Shown: positions 20,009 through 30,007, counted from the first letter of the stretch. The stretch: DNA of 57,937 bases from Candidatus Omnitrophota bacterium (GCA_016201735.1 JACQCH010000053.1:1-57937), one strand, 5' to 3'. Numbers and translations are program-made. The notes: a model not told the origin generated them from the letters alone.

Positions 20009-20619
20009 GCGATGACCCCCCGCGGACTGACGTCGGTCTTCAGGCGGGTCTGACGAGATTCTCCGCCGGCCTGCTTTTGGACAGTCAGATCCACCTTCAG
20101 AAGTGTACCGGTGGGCAGTTGAAACAGGGCCGGAACCGCCCCGCCCGGCGCCTGAACCCCGCCGGCCACCGGAGGAGATTCCGCTGCGGCGCCATCGAGG
20201 TCCGCCTCGATCGGATCGTCCATTCCGTTGACGGATCCATCTCCATTGGTGTCGGTGGTCGGAGAAACGGCCGGCGCGAACACCAGAAGGTTCCCATTCA
20301 GGCGGTAGCCGGCCCATTGGTCATCGCTGAAATCCGTCGGGGTCCCGGGGAAACTCGGATCGAACCGGAAGGCGATCTTCGCGTCGGTGAACAAGACGAT
20401 CCGGTTGGCTCTCAATACCTGGCGCCTGATGTGGTCGGCGGCGAACGCGGCATCCCCTTGAGATAGGAGGATGGCCGTGTCCTGAATCAAATACCGGTTG
20501 GCTGTGAGATAGATCCCGGAAAAACCAATCCCCACGAATCCGAGGAGGATAACAGCAATAAGGATTTCGAGCAGTGAAAACCCCTGCCGATCTTCACAGA
20601 TCACCCAGTTTTGCCTCAT
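20005..20619 (-). CDS. PilW-like prepilin
   Basis: MRQNWVICEDRQG|FSLLEILIAVILLGFVGIGFSGIYLT; starts inside upstream gene end. Confidence 0.75.
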   Translation of the reverse strand: MRQNWVICEDRQGFSLLEILIAVILLGFVGIGFSGIYLTANRYLIQDTAILLSQGDAAFAADHIRRQVLRANRIVLFTDAKIAFRFDPSFPGTPTDFSDDQWAGYRLNGNLLVFAPAVSPTTDTNGDGSVNGMDDPIEADLDGAAAESPPVAGGVQAPGGAVPALFQLPTGTLLKVDLTVQKQAGGESRQTRLKTDVSPRGVIA

Positions 20620-22669
20620 AGAGTGCCCGCAGTACCTCCCCCACGGACCAGGCCTGGGAGATTCCCCCTCGAGGAGTATGAGGGGGATCCCCGTCAAACA
20701 GCTCCGGAAGAGCACCCAATCCTCCTTCCTCTAAATGGGGCAGCAAAGCGCTCAACTGCCGCCGAAGGATCTCCTGGGTGGCCCGGGTCCGTTTGCGGAC
20801 CTTCAGCACCGTCGTCACATAAGGGCCGATCAGCCAGGTCCAGACCGTCCCCTGATGATAGGCCGACGCCCGCTCCTTCAAATTCCCCTGATAACGGCCT
20901 CTGTATTGAGGATGCTCCGGGCTTAAGGATCGGATGCCCACCGGGGTCAGCAGCTCCTTTTCCACCCGATCCAGGACGATGGCCGCGTGGGTCCTGGAGA
21001 CCGGAGTAAAGGGGAGACTCGCCGCGATCAGCATGTTCGGCCGGATCGATGGATCCTGAAAGATCTCGGTGATCCGGTCGTAAAGGAACCCTTTCGGGGA
21101 AACAAAGGTGTGCACAAAATGTTCCTGGACCAGCCGGGCCAGCCGACTGTAGGTATTGGCCCGCTTTAATCCTAAACGATCTCCCAGCGATCCCATGATC
21201 TCTAAGGCGCAATACCAAAGGGCGTTGACCTCCACCGGCTTGCCGAAGCGGGGCGTGACCGCCCGCCCCGGAATCTGGCCCCGTTCGCTCGGCTCCCGAG
21301 CATCCATCCAGGTCAGCGGCAGCTCCTTATCCGAGAGAAGGATCAGACCGTCCTCGTCCATCCGGATCCCAAACGGGGTCCCATCCAAGTATCCTTCCAT
21401 GATCTCCCGCATCGGGTCCAGAAGTTTTTTTGAAATAAACTTCAGGTCCCGAGTCGCTTTCCAATAGTGCCAGACCGCCCAGTAAAACCAGAGGGAGGTG
21501 TCCGCCGAATCGTACTCCGCGGATCCATCCTCTTCGGCCAGCCGCACCGGAATCAAACCCCCTTTGACCTTGGAGACGCAGGTCTCCAGGATCGACCGGG
21601 CCAGATCGAAACGGCGGGTCGCCAGAGTCAACCCCGGCAGGGAGATCAGGGCATCCCGGCCCCAGCAGGTGGACCAGGGGAATCCGGCCAGCAGGTAGGT
21701 CTCCGCTCCACCCGGTGTCGAGCGGGCGACGAAGCTCTCGGAGGTCCAGCTCAAACGGGTCGTCAAGGGGCCGGACCCGGGCGGCGTCATCGTCTGGGCA
21801 AGGACGGCTTGGGTATTTTCCAAGCGCCGTTCATGGAAGGTCAAATCCACGCTTCCCCGACGGCCCGTCGAGGCCACCAAGGCACAGGATTCCCCCACCT
21901 TCAGCAGGAACAACAAATTTCCGAAAGACCAGAGATCTTCCGTCGCCTGGACCCCCTGGCCTTCCTCCGGTTGGGCGTATTCAAAATTTTTATACCAGCA
22001 GGGAGACCGCTCGACCAGCTCCGCCGTGTGATGGATCACCAAGGGGGGGAGCATCTCGTAGGGATGAAGGGTGAGGACCCCCGGCTGCTCGATGAGCCGA
22101 GTGTCAAACTCCGCGTTCTCATGGGAAACCCACCGGAAATCCCGGAACGCCGTAAGCGGCCGCACGGCCAGCTCGATCGGACCTGGGCCGGCGTGAAGTG
22201 TGTATCCGATGACGACGGCGTTCTCCCCCGGAAGCAGAAAGACCGATTTTTCCAGCAGGATCTCTCCGACCTGATAGATAAAGGTGGGCCACGGGTCCAG
22301 CCGGAACTCCATCAGATACCGATGTCCTTCGGGATGGACAACCCCCGCGTATCGGTTGGCGGCCAACTCAAACCGCCCGCCGGGAGCGATCACGGTCTCC
22401 TCCACTTTCGAGAGAAGAACGACCCGCCGCAGAGGGGGATGGGCCGCCGCCACCAGAAGCCCATGATAACGGCGCGTGTTCATCCCCGTCAGGGTCGAGG
22501 AGGCGTACCCTCCCAACCCGTTGGTCACAATCCACTCCTTCGCGCCGGCGGCGCTCAAATCCTGGCAAACCTCCGGACCAAAGAGGATGGGACGAAGCCC
22601 CGGAAGAGGCAGGGGGACCAGCGAAAGCTTCGGGGTCGCTTCCAACGACAGCAGTTTTTTCTGTTTCAC
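20594..22669 (-). CDS. amylo-alpha-1,6-glucosidase / glycogen debranching enzyme
   Basis: WIVTNGLGGYASSTLTGMNTRRYHGLLVAA; AGFPWSTCWGRDALISLPGL; YHQGTVWTWLIGPYV. Confidence 0.92.
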   Translation of the reverse strand: MKQKKLLSLEATPKLSLVPLPLPGLRPILFGPEVCQDLSAAGAKEWIVTNGLGGYASSTLTGMNTRRYHGLLVAAAHPPLRRVVLLSKVEETVIAPGGRFELAANRYAGVVHPEGHRYLMEFRLDPWPTFIYQVGEILLEKSVFLLPGENAVVIGYTLHAGPGPIELAVRPLTAFRDFRWVSHENAEFDTRLIEQPGVLTLHPYEMLPPLVIHHTAELVERSPCWYKNFEYAQPEEGQGVQATEDLWSFGNLLFLLKVGESCALVASTGRRGSVDLTFHERRLENTQAVLAQTMTPPGSGPLTTRLSWTSESFVARSTPGGAETYLLAGFPWSTCWGRDALISLPGLTLATRRFDLARSILETCVSKVKGGLIPVRLAEEDGSAEYDSADTSLWFYWAVWHYWKATRDLKFISKKLLDPMREIMEGYLDGTPFGIRMDEDGLILLSDKELPLTWMDAREPSERGQIPGRAVTPRFGKPVEVNALWYCALEIMGSLGDRLGLKRANTYSRLARLVQEHFVHTFVSPKGFLYDRITEIFQDPSIRPNMLIAASLPFTPVSRTHAAIVLDRVEKELLTPVGIRSLSPEHPQYRGRYQGNLKERASAYHQGTVWTWLIGPYVTTVLKVRKRTRATQEILRRQLSALLPHLEEGGLGALPELFDGDPPHTPRGGISQAWSVGEVLRALYEAKLGDL

Positions 22670-23049
22670 AGCTCCGGCTCCAATCCGAGACCGCTCACCA
22701 AGGTATTTAACCCGGTGGTCAGACTTGCCACTTCAAGAATCTCCGCGATCTCCTCGTCGGTGACTCCCAGCCGCTTCAGGGCCGCTGCGTGAATCGTCAC
22801 AAAGTAAGCGGAGCGAAGCGCTGCTGCCACCGCCAGGGCCGCCAACGTTTTGGTCCTCACATCCAGGGTGCCGGCCCCAAACAAACCTTTGATTTGGGCC
22901 CAGACGGCTTCCAGCTGATCCGGTTTCTGCCCGAGAGCCAGGAACAGGGTGGGGACAAAAGGGATCCCGAGAGTGTTCTTGATCTCGTCGAAGATCTCCT
23001 TTACCTTCCCCGTCGCCTGCGATTCCTGCATCAACCGGATAATCGCCAT
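22666..23049 (-). CDS. carboxymuconolactone decarboxylase-like (AhpD-fold) protein
   Basis: VRTKTLAALAVAAALRSAYFVTIHAAALKRLGVTDEEI. Confidence 0.75.
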   Translation of the reverse strand: MAIIRLMQESQATGKVKEIFDEIKNTLGIPFVPTLFLALGQKPDQLEAVWAQIKGLFGAGTLDVRTKTLAALAVAAALRSAYFVTIHAAALKRLGVTDEEIAEILEVASLTTGLNTLVSGLGLEPEL

Positions 23050-23078
23050 AATCCCTCTAGGATGTTAAAATAGGGCCC

Positions 23079-23462
23079 GTGAGATCCCCCGTCAAAGTAT
23101 ACCTGGTTTTGGCTCTGGCGACCTTCCCATTCAGCGGCTGCGCTCCCGTCCTTCTGGTGACGGCCAGCGCCATCGTGGGATACGCGGTCAGCCGCGACTC
23201 GGTCACGATGGATCTGGACCGCCCGATGGACCGGGTCTGGGGCACCTGCCTCGAGGAAACGAAACTCCAGGGAAATTTAAAGAAAGAAGATCGGGGAAGA
23301 GGCCGGATCGACGCCCGGGTCCGGGAAACCGACGTCACTCTCACCCTGGAACAGTTGACCCCATCCACGGTACGGGTGGTGATTCGAGCGCGCAAACACC
23401 TGCTCCCGCAGGTCGACGTGGCCCAACGTCTTGGAGTGGCGATCGCGCGTCGGGCCGGATAG
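23079..23462 (+). CDS. DUF3568-like small lipoprotein
   Basis: Lipobox-like LALATFPFSGCAPV; short conserved-style protein. Confidence 0.55.
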   Translation: MRSPVKVYLVLALATFPFSGCAPVLLVTASAIVGYAVSRDSVTMDLDRPMDRVWGTCLEETKLQGNLKKEDRGRGRIDARVRETDVTLTLEQLTPSTVRVVIRARKHLLPQVDVAQRLGVAIARRAG

Positions 23463-23468
23463 GCGGCG

Positions 23469-23999
23469 TCAGGCTCTCGGCCCTTCCTCCGGAGGCTTCT
23501 CTTCCAATCCCTTGAAGAAATCCTCAGGCTTTAAGTTCTGAAGATTCTGTTTGAACTTCTCGACTTCATCCTCGCTGATCGGCTTCATGATCAGGGGGCA
23601 TTTCTTCAACACCTTCTCATCGACAAAGATCGGCGTGCTGGTCCGGACCGCCAAGGCCATCGCGTCGGAGGGACGGGAATCGATCTCAAAACGGCGGGAC
23701 CCCGCCACCAAAACGATCACCGCGAAATAGGTTCCATCTTTGAGATCAGTCACCACCACCCGTTCCATCGTCACCCCCAGGGTGCTGAGCATCGTCGAAA
23801 TCAGATCGTGCGTCATCGGCCGAGGAAGCTGTTCCCCCTGGAGTTTCAGGCCGATGGCGTTTCCTTCATTGACCCCGATCCAGATCGGGATCAGCCGCTG
23901 GCCCCCGATCTCCTCCAGGGTAACGACGTACTGCCCCAACAGGGGAATCAGCACCAGGGAGAAGATCTTCGCCTCTTTTAAATGCCCGTTGGATTTCAT
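23469..23999 (-). CDS. bifunctional nuclease domain (BFN/DUF151) protein
   Basis: LPIWIGVNEGNAI-type RLIPIWIGVNEGNAIGLKLQG, RPSDAMALAVRTSTPIFVDEKVL. Confidence 0.85.
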   Translation of the reverse strand: MKSNGHLKEAKIFSLVLIPLLGQYVVTLEEIGGQRLIPIWIGVNEGNAIGLKLQGEQLPRPMTHDLISTMLSTLGVTMERVVVTDLKDGTYFAVIVLVAGSRRFEIDSRPSDAMALAVRTSTPIFVDEKVLKKCPLIMKPISEDEVEKFKQNLQNLKPEDFFKGLEEKPPEEGPRA

Positions 24000-24110
24000 C
24001 TCAAGTCAATTGTAGCCGGAATCAACGGAAAATGTCAAATGAGCCCCACGGCTCGGGGGATGGGGTTCTCATGTCCGTTCGGGGCCGACAGGACAATCTT
24101 TGAACTCCCC

Positions 24111-25517
24111 TCAACTTCGGCGGAGGGTGACGAGGACTTCCAGGTGCGTCGTGTGAGGGAAGAAATCGAACAGAGAAATGGCGTCGACCTGATAATGAGG
24201 GTCCCGCTCCAGGAGGATCTTCAGATCCCGGGCCATGGAGAGGGGATTGCAGGAAAGATACATCAGGGTGGCGGCCTCGGCTCCCAGCAGGGGAGCGTAC
24301 ACCTGGTGGTGCAGGCCGGCCCGCGGAGGGTCCAGGATGATCAGATCCGGTTTGGGCCCAGCTTTAAAGAGACTCTGGCCCTTCAACAGGTCCTCCACCT
24401 TGCCGCACAGAAAGGTGGCGTTGGAGATCCCATTGAGCGCGGCGTTCCTCTGCGCGAAGGCCACGTTCTCCGGATCGGCCTCGACTCCGAACACCTGCTT
24501 GGCCCTGCCGGCCAGAGAAAGGGCGATGAGCCCCATCCCGCAGTACAGATCATAGGCCGTCTCCCGGCCGGAGAGGTTCGCAAGATCCCGGATCGTCTCG
24601 TAGATGCGGGAGGCCAAGAGGAGGTTCGGTTGGACGAAATTGGTGGGCCGGATCTGAAACCGGACTCCGCTGATCTGATCCTCCAGCACCTCCGAGCCGG
24701 CGATGAAAGACATCGTTTCCGGCTGGGCCACATCGGAGACCCTCGTCGAAACCCCCCAATAAAAACTGTCCAGCGCCGGAACAACTTTAGGCAACTCGGC
24801 GGCCAGTGCCTCGATCGGCTCCCGGGGACCTTCATTCGTCACGACGAGCAGCATCAGCTTCCCGGAGGCCTGGCTGGACCGAACCACGGCATATCTCCAG
24901 AATCCCTCATGGATTTTCGGATTGTACGACTTTAACGGGAACCGGTTGACCACCTGGCGGATCGCCTGGAGAAGATCGGAAACGGCCGGCGGGGCGATGT
25001 GGCAGGTGAGGATGTTTACAATCCGCTGGAAAGAGGCCCTCTGGTGAAGCCCGAGGGTGATCTCTCCCCCCTCCTGCCCAAAGCTGAACTCCATTTTGCT
25101 GCGATAACCCCAGGGGGACTCCATCGGAACCACCCGCAAGGGAGGGATTGATTTCAACCCAGCTTCCTCCCGAAGGATCCGGGTCAACGCCTTCGTCTTC
25201 CACTCCACCTGAGACGGGTAGGCCAGATGTTGAAGGTCGCAGCCCCCGCAGGGACCAAAGTGCTGGCAACGGGCCGGCACCCTTTCCGGAGAGGCGGTCT
25301 CCACCGTCAGGAGTCTGGCTTCCACCTGGTTGGGCCGCACCCGGGTCATCTGCGCCCGAACCTGATCGCCGGGCAGTCCTTCCTTAACAGAGACCGCTTC
25401 TCCATTGGAATAGGCGATCCCCCGGCCGTTGGGGGCTAACGTCTCGATTTGAAGGTCGAGGGTCTCCCCAATTTTTAATCTCGGTCTATGCCTCGTGTCG
25501 ATGGATGGCACTTTCAC
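24111..25517 (-). CDS. rlmD: 23S rRNA (uracil-5-)-methyltransferase RumA/RlmD family with TRAM domain
   Basis: CQHFGPCGGCDLQHLAYPSQ Fe-S; DLYCGMGLIALSLAG; DPPRAGLH; YLSCNP. Confidence 0.88.
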   Translation of the reverse strand: MKVPSIDTRHRPRLKIGETLDLQIETLAPNGRGIAYSNGEAVSVKEGLPGDQVRAQMTRVRPNQVEARLLTVETASPERVPARCQHFGPCGGCDLQHLAYPSQVEWKTKALTRILREEAGLKSIPPLRVVPMESPWGYRSKMEFSFGQEGGEITLGLHQRASFQRIVNILTCHIAPPAVSDLLQAIRQVVNRFPLKSYNPKIHEGFWRYAVVRSSQASGKLMLLVVTNEGPREPIEALAAELPKVVPALDSFYWGVSTRVSDVAQPETMSFIAGSEVLEDQISGVRFQIRPTNFVQPNLLLASRIYETIRDLANLSGRETAYDLYCGMGLIALSLAGRAKQVFGVEADPENVAFAQRNAALNGISNATFLCGKVEDLLKGQSLFKAGPKPDLIILDPPRAGLHHQVYAPLLGAEAATLMYLSCNPLSMARDLKILLERDPHYQVDAISLFDFFPHTTHLEVLVTLRRS

Positions 25518-25528
25518 CTGAGACAATA

Positions 25529-25560
25529 AGCCGGAGGCAAGGAACTCCTCGCCTCCGGCT
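25529..25560 (-). terminator. GC-rich hairpin, candidate terminator downstream of 25591-26082
   Basis: AGCCGGAGGCAAGGA act CCTCGCCTCCGGCT. Confidence 0.55.
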
Positions 25561-25590
25561 CTCAATTTTCACCCGAAGGAACCAACCGGC

Positions 25591-26082
25591 TTACTGCGCG
25601 GAAGGAGCTCCTTCGCCGATCGTAATCGACTGGGCCGCCCGCTTCCCTGTGGCCACGTCGTAGGTGTACTCGACGGTCAGCTTGTCACCCGTTTTAAGAT
25701 CCGTCAAGGCCTTAGGACTGGTCCCCTGGCTGATCTTGGCTTCGGCCGGAACCGAAATCTCCTTCTTGACCCCATAACGGTCTTGAACGGTGATCATCGC
25801 CGGGGTGGCCTGCGCATCCACCGCTGACAAGTCGCCGCTGAAGGTGATCACAATCGGCTTCAAAGCCGGCGGCGTGGAGGGTGTTGCCGGAACCGGCATT
25901 GGAGCAGGAGCCGTTGGCGCGGCAGGGGAAGCAGTCGCTGCAGCGCTGGAATCCGGCATACTAGCAACCGCTGCAGAATCCATTTTCTCCTTCCCTCCAT
26001 GCTCCGCGGCAAAAGAGAGCGCCGGCATAAGAGCTAGGGCCAACACAAGAATCCCACTTACCCACAAGAGACGCACTTTCAT
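25591..26082 (-). CDS. secreted Ala/Pro-rich hypothetical protein
   Basis: Signal peptide MKVRLLWVSGILVLALALMPALSFAAEHGG; VQDRYGVKKEISVPAEAKI. Confidence 0.55.
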   Translation of the reverse strand: MKVRLLWVSGILVLALALMPALSFAAEHGGKEKMDSAAVASMPDSSAAATASPAAPTAPAPMPVPATPSTPPALKPIVITFSGDLSAVDAQATPAMITVQDRYGVKKEISVPAEAKISQGTSPKALTDLKTGDKLTVEYTYDVATGKRAAQSITIGEGAPSAQ

Positions 26083-26088
26083 TGGTTT

Positions 26089-26652
26089 TTACCTCCTCTG
26101 AACAGTTTTCTTTTGCTCAAGCCAGACGAAAAACTCAACCGAACCCAACCCAATCAACGCTCCGGCCGCCACATCGCTCGGCCAATGCATTCCCAAGGCG
26201 ACACGAGATAAAGCCACCCCGACCGCGATGCTCCACCACCCTCCCCGACCCTTGGGCCAGCGCAAACTTAAGATCCGGGCCAACGCGAAAATCCCCACCG
26301 CATGGCCCGAAGGAAACGAGCGCCCTATCTCTCTGGGGTCCAGGCCCAATTTCAAAATGGAGAAGATCTCTGCCGGTCTGGACCGGCCTACCATCTCTTT
26401 AAGCCAGCCGGTCACCAAAGCGGCCAGCGGAATCCCAAGCCATGGCAGGACGGCGGGTCGATTTCCTTTGTCGCCCAGCCGGGCCATCTTCCGCCGAACC
26501 ACTGTCGTCTCAAGGAACCCGAGCACCGCCACGAACAGGATGCTTCTCGGATCACCCAAATGGGTGAGCCAGCTTAACACCGGAAGCCAGGGGATCTGAT
26601 GAAGCCACTGGAACATCCAGTGAAAGAGCCAAGCGTCCAAGGTAAAATCCAT
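26089..26652 (-). CDS. PAP2-family membrane phosphatase
   Basis: KEMVGRSRP, FPSGHAVGIF, SRVALGMHWPSDVAAGALIG. Confidence 0.85.
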   Translation of the reverse strand: MDFTLDAWLFHWMFQWLHQIPWLPVLSWLTHLGDPRSILFVAVLGFLETTVVRRKMARLGDKGNRPAVLPWLGIPLAALVTGWLKEMVGRSRPAEIFSILKLGLDPREIGRSFPSGHAVGIFALARILSLRWPKGRGGWWSIAVGVALSRVALGMHWPSDVAAGALIGLGSVEFFVWLEQKKTVQRR

Positions 26653-26710
26653 TATAATCCTCACCCCGACGTTGTCAAGCGCGGGGAGCTTATGGTATCG
26701 TGAGCTTGTC

Positions 26711-27373
26711 ATGCTGACGGATCTGTTTGTGGGAGTCCGTTCCCTCTTGTCTCCCGCCCGCTGTGTGGGATGCCAGCTTCCCTGGTCCGAGGAAGGATCC
26801 TCTCCCCTGTGCCCGGCCTGCCTGAAAGCACTGCCCCGCTGTCGATTCCCCTGGTGTCAGAAATTTGGGCCCCCTCTCGATCAAGCCGTTAGCGTTTTCC
26901 ATTACGAAGGGGCGGCGAAGGAATTGATCGCTTCGCTGAAATACAGCGGGAGGACTTCCCTCTTGCCGTTTCTCGGGCAGACCCTGACTGAAACGGTTCT
27001 TGAACGGCTCGGACCCGACCCGGCGGACGCCGTTCTGCCGGTGCCGCTCCACCCAACGCGTCTTAGGGAACGGACCTTTAACCAAGCCCACCTGCTGGCC
27101 AAAGAGCTGGCCGATAACCTGGACCTGCCCTGCTGGACCCATGCGCTCGTTCGACGCCGCCCGACCCTCCCCCAAACGCAGCTTCCCCGGGAAGCGCGCA
27201 AGACCAATGTCGAGAAGGCCTTTTCCCTGGGACCCGACCCGCTGATCCGGTCCGCCCGCCTGCTTCTCGTCGACGACGTCTTCACCACCGGCTCCACGGC
27301 GGCCTCCTGCGCCAAACTGCTCAAGCAGGCGGGTGCCGCCAGCGTCGCAGTGGCCGCCCTCGCCCACGGGTAG
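26711..27373 (+). CDS. ComF family phosphoribosyltransferase-like protein
   Basis: CVGCQ...CPACL zinc-finger; LLLVDDVFTTGSTAASCAKLLKQAGA. Confidence 0.85.
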   Translation: MLTDLFVGVRSLLSPARCVGCQLPWSEEGSSPLCPACLKALPRCRFPWCQKFGPPLDQAVSVFHYEGAAKELIASLKYSGRTSLLPFLGQTLTETVLERLGPDPADAVLPVPLHPTRLRERTFNQAHLLAKELADNLDLPCWTHALVRRRPTLPQTQLPREARKTNVEKAFSLGPDPLIRSARLLLVDDVFTTGSTAASCAKLLKQAGAASVAVAALAHG

Positions 27374-27382
27374 GCAACACGA

Positions 27383-28477
27383 ATGCGGATCTTAAGATTC
27401 TATCTGTTGAAGGAACTGCTCCAGCCGACCGGGATGGCGATGGTTCTGTTCACCTTCATCCTGTTGGTCGGCAACCTGGTGAAGCTGGCCGACCTCTTGG
27501 TCAACAAAGGGGTCCCGATCCTGGCAATCCTTCAGATGTTCAGCCTGCTCGTTCCCGCCCTTTTATCCCACACCGTCCCGATGGCGGTCTTGACCGGAAC
27601 CCTGCTCGCCTTCGGCCGGCTCTCCAGCGACCGGGAGATCCTGGCGATGCGGACCTCGGGAGTGAGTCTCCTGTCCATCGCGGCGCCCATCCTGGTCGTG
27701 GCCTTCACCTTGAGCCTGGGCCTCATCCCCATCAACGATCAGGTCGTCCCCTGGTCACATTACGCCGGCCGGCGTCTCTTGGCCGACATCGGAATCCGGA
27801 ATCCCACCGCCTTCCTGGAAGGAGGAACCTTCATCAAGGAGTTCAAGCCGTACATCCTGTTCATCTACCGGGTGGAAGGCAACCGCCTGACGAAGATCCG
27901 GATCTATGAACCCCGGGAAGGTCGCCCGACCCGAACCATCGTGGCGGAGCGGGGGGAATTCATCCCGGTCCCAAAAGAACGCCGTGTCATGCTGAAGCTG
28001 TACGACGGATCCAGCGACGAGCCGGACCCGAAGGACCCGGCGAAATTCTACAAGCTGGAATTTAAAAGCTACGCCATGAACCTGGCCCTGAAAGAGGGGC
28101 AGGACTCCAGCAAGATTGAGAGAAAACCGAAGGACATGAACATGGACCAGTTGCGGGTGGAGGCGGCCAAGCTGCAGATGCAGGGGATCGACGCGACCCC
28201 GTTAAAGGTCGAGGCCCACCGGCGGGTGGCACTTGCCTTTTCTCCGTTCGCCTTCGTTCTCGTCGGACTCCCCTTAGGGATCACCACCCGCCGGGCCCAG
28301 AAATCGATCGGTTTGGGGCTCTCTGTCCTGATCTTCCTGGGCTACTACGTGCTGCTGGTTCTGGGACAGAGTCTCGCGGAACGGGGATGGATTCCCATCG
28401 GGCCAGGACTCTGGATGGGGAACCTGGTTCTGCTTCTGGCCGGATCGGTCCTCTTGTGGCGCTCCAGCCGCCAATGA
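27383..28477 (+). CDS. lptF: LptF/LptG family LPS export permease
   Basis: YLLKELLQPTGMAMVLFTFILL, SDREILAMRTSGVS. Confidence 0.82.
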   Translation: MRILRFYLLKELLQPTGMAMVLFTFILLVGNLVKLADLLVNKGVPILAILQMFSLLVPALLSHTVPMAVLTGTLLAFGRLSSDREILAMRTSGVSLLSIAAPILVVAFTLSLGLIPINDQVVPWSHYAGRRLLADIGIRNPTAFLEGGTFIKEFKPYILFIYRVEGNRLTKIRIYEPREGRPTRTIVAERGEFIPVPKERRVMLKLYDGSSDEPDPKDPAKFYKLEFKSYAMNLALKEGQDSSKIERKPKDMNMDQLRVEAAKLQMQGIDATPLKVEAHRRVALAFSPFAFVLVGLPLGITTRRAQKSIGLGLSVLIFLGYYVLLVLGQSLAERGWIPIGPGLWMGNLVLLLAGSVLLWRSSRQ

Positions 28478-28536
28478 GACGACTGTCCGGTCGGGGGCGG
28501 GGTTCTCAGCGATGCTTAGCCGGTACCACCCCTGTT

Positions 28537-28773
28537 TCTTTCGGGGGCCTGTCAGGGGGCAGGCCAGTTCCGGCATCGGGCCTTGTTCGGATGGATTATT
28601 CACATTGACCATGTCAGAGCATAGGGAGATGGCCGAATCCAACAGGACTCTCCATGGAAAGTCGTTCATTTCAGCTTGGGTTCCCATTCGGTCAGGGCTT
28701 GAGCCTCAATCGTCGGCCCTGCTGGCGGAATCTGGCCTGCCCCCTGCCACCCCGAAGGTCTCACGCGATGGCT
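28537..28773. mobile_element. dispersed repeat family 1, copy D (same orientation as C)
   Basis: CTTTCGGGGGCCTGTCAGGGGGCAGGCCAGTTCCGGCATCGGGCC...ATTCACATTGACCATGTCAGAGCATAGG...CGTCGGCCCTGCTGGCGGAATCTGGCC...ACCCCGAAGGTCTCACGCGATGGC. Confidence 0.85.
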
Positions 28774-28801
28774 CCGGCTCGGGGGATGGGATTCGAAGGC
28801 A

Positions 28802-29908
28802 ATGAAAATACTGGAGCGGTACACCCTGCGGGCGTATCTGGCGCCGCTCGTCTGGTGCTTGATGATCTTCATCGGGATGTACCTGATCATTGATCTGCTG
28901 GGGCACCTGGATGAGATCCTCCGCTACAAGGTTCCTCCGGCCCTGCTGGCCATCTACTATGGAACGATGACCCCGCTCGTGTTCGTGCAGGTTGCCCCCT
29001 TCGCGTGTCTCATGGCAACTCTGTACACGCTCGGAAATTTAAACCGCCACCAGGAACTGATGGCGATGCGGGCCTCCGGCATCGGGCCCTGGGCGATCGT
29101 CCGGCCGCTGATCTGGATGGGGATTCTCATGTCGATGGCGGTTCTCGGCATCAATGAAACCACGGCCCCGCAGGCCGCCTTGATCACCAACTCCATCAAG
29201 GAAAACCACCTGGAAAAACCGTCCGATCCGAAGAAGCCGCACCGGATCATTAAAACCATCGAACACCTGGCCACCTACGGGTCGGGCCACACCCTGCTCT
29301 ACGCCAAGACCTTTGATCCGGTGGAAAAAAAGATGGAAGGGGTGGTGATCCTCCAGCAGGGGCAGGACTTCCACGTTCAGCGAAAGATCACCGCCGAGTC
29401 GGCTGTCTGGACCGGTTCCAGCTGGCGGTTCTTAAACGGAACGATCCTGAGTTTCAATTCGAGAGGGGAAACGGTGGGCCGACCGGTCCCCTTCGACGCC
29501 AAGATCATCTCCGCCGGGGACCGCCCGGAGATCCTCGCCAAGGCCGATTCTCAGGCGGCCTTCATGAACAGCCGGGATCTGTACCGGTACACCCAGCATC
29601 TCCGGGGAATCGGCAAGGGGACCCTGCGGAAACTGCAGGTGGACCTGTTCGCCAAACCGGCCGCCGCCTTCTCATGCCTCGTCCTGATCTTGATCGGCAT
29701 CCCTTACTCGATCCAGCCGGTCAGGGGAGGAGGGACGGTTCTGGGTTTAAGTTTAGGATTGGGGGTGGGACTGGCCTTCTATGGAATCAACGCCCTGACG
29801 ATCGCCTTGGGCAAAGGAGGCTGGCTGCCCCCGATTGTCGCCGCCTGGGCGGCCCCGCTCGCCTTCGCCGCCTACGGAGCGAAAATGACCTGGCGCCGCC
29901 TCGCTTAG
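28802..29908 (+). CDS. lptG: LptF/LptG family LPS export permease
   Basis: ILERYTLRAYLAPLVWCLMIFIGMYLIIDL, RHQELMAMRASGIG. Confidence 0.82.
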   Translation: MKILERYTLRAYLAPLVWCLMIFIGMYLIIDLLGHLDEILRYKVPPALLAIYYGTMTPLVFVQVAPFACLMATLYTLGNLNRHQELMAMRASGIGPWAIVRPLIWMGILMSMAVLGINETTAPQAALITNSIKENHLEKPSDPKKPHRIIKTIEHLATYGSGHTLLYAKTFDPVEKKMEGVVILQQGQDFHVQRKITAESAVWTGSSWRFLNGTILSFNSRGETVGRPVPFDAKIISAGDRPEILAKADSQAAFMNSRDLYRYTQHLRGIGKGTLRKLQVDLFAKPAAAFSCLVLILIGIPYSIQPVRGGGTVLGLSLGLGVGLAFYGINALTIALGKGGWLPPIVAAWAAPLAFAAYGAKMTWRRLA

Positions 29909-29940
29909 CGGCCTCTCATTCCGGATTGACTTTAACCAAA

Positions 29941-29987
29941 TTGGAGTAAGCTCCATAATTAGCTTGCTATTTTGGAGCTTACTCCAA
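29941..29987. repeat. perfect 14 bp inverted repeat downstream of the HEPN gene
   Basis: TTGGAGTAAGCTCC - 19 nt - GGAGCTTACTCCAA. Confidence 0.9.
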
Positions 29988-30007
29988 GCCGGAGAGATTC
30001 CGTTCTC

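Noticed and set aside
28274-28687. 137 aa ORF beginning MGTQAEMNDFPW
   Set aside because: It is the translation of repeat copy D plus antisense of lptF; similar METQAEMN starts at copies A and C come from the repeat, not from a protein family.
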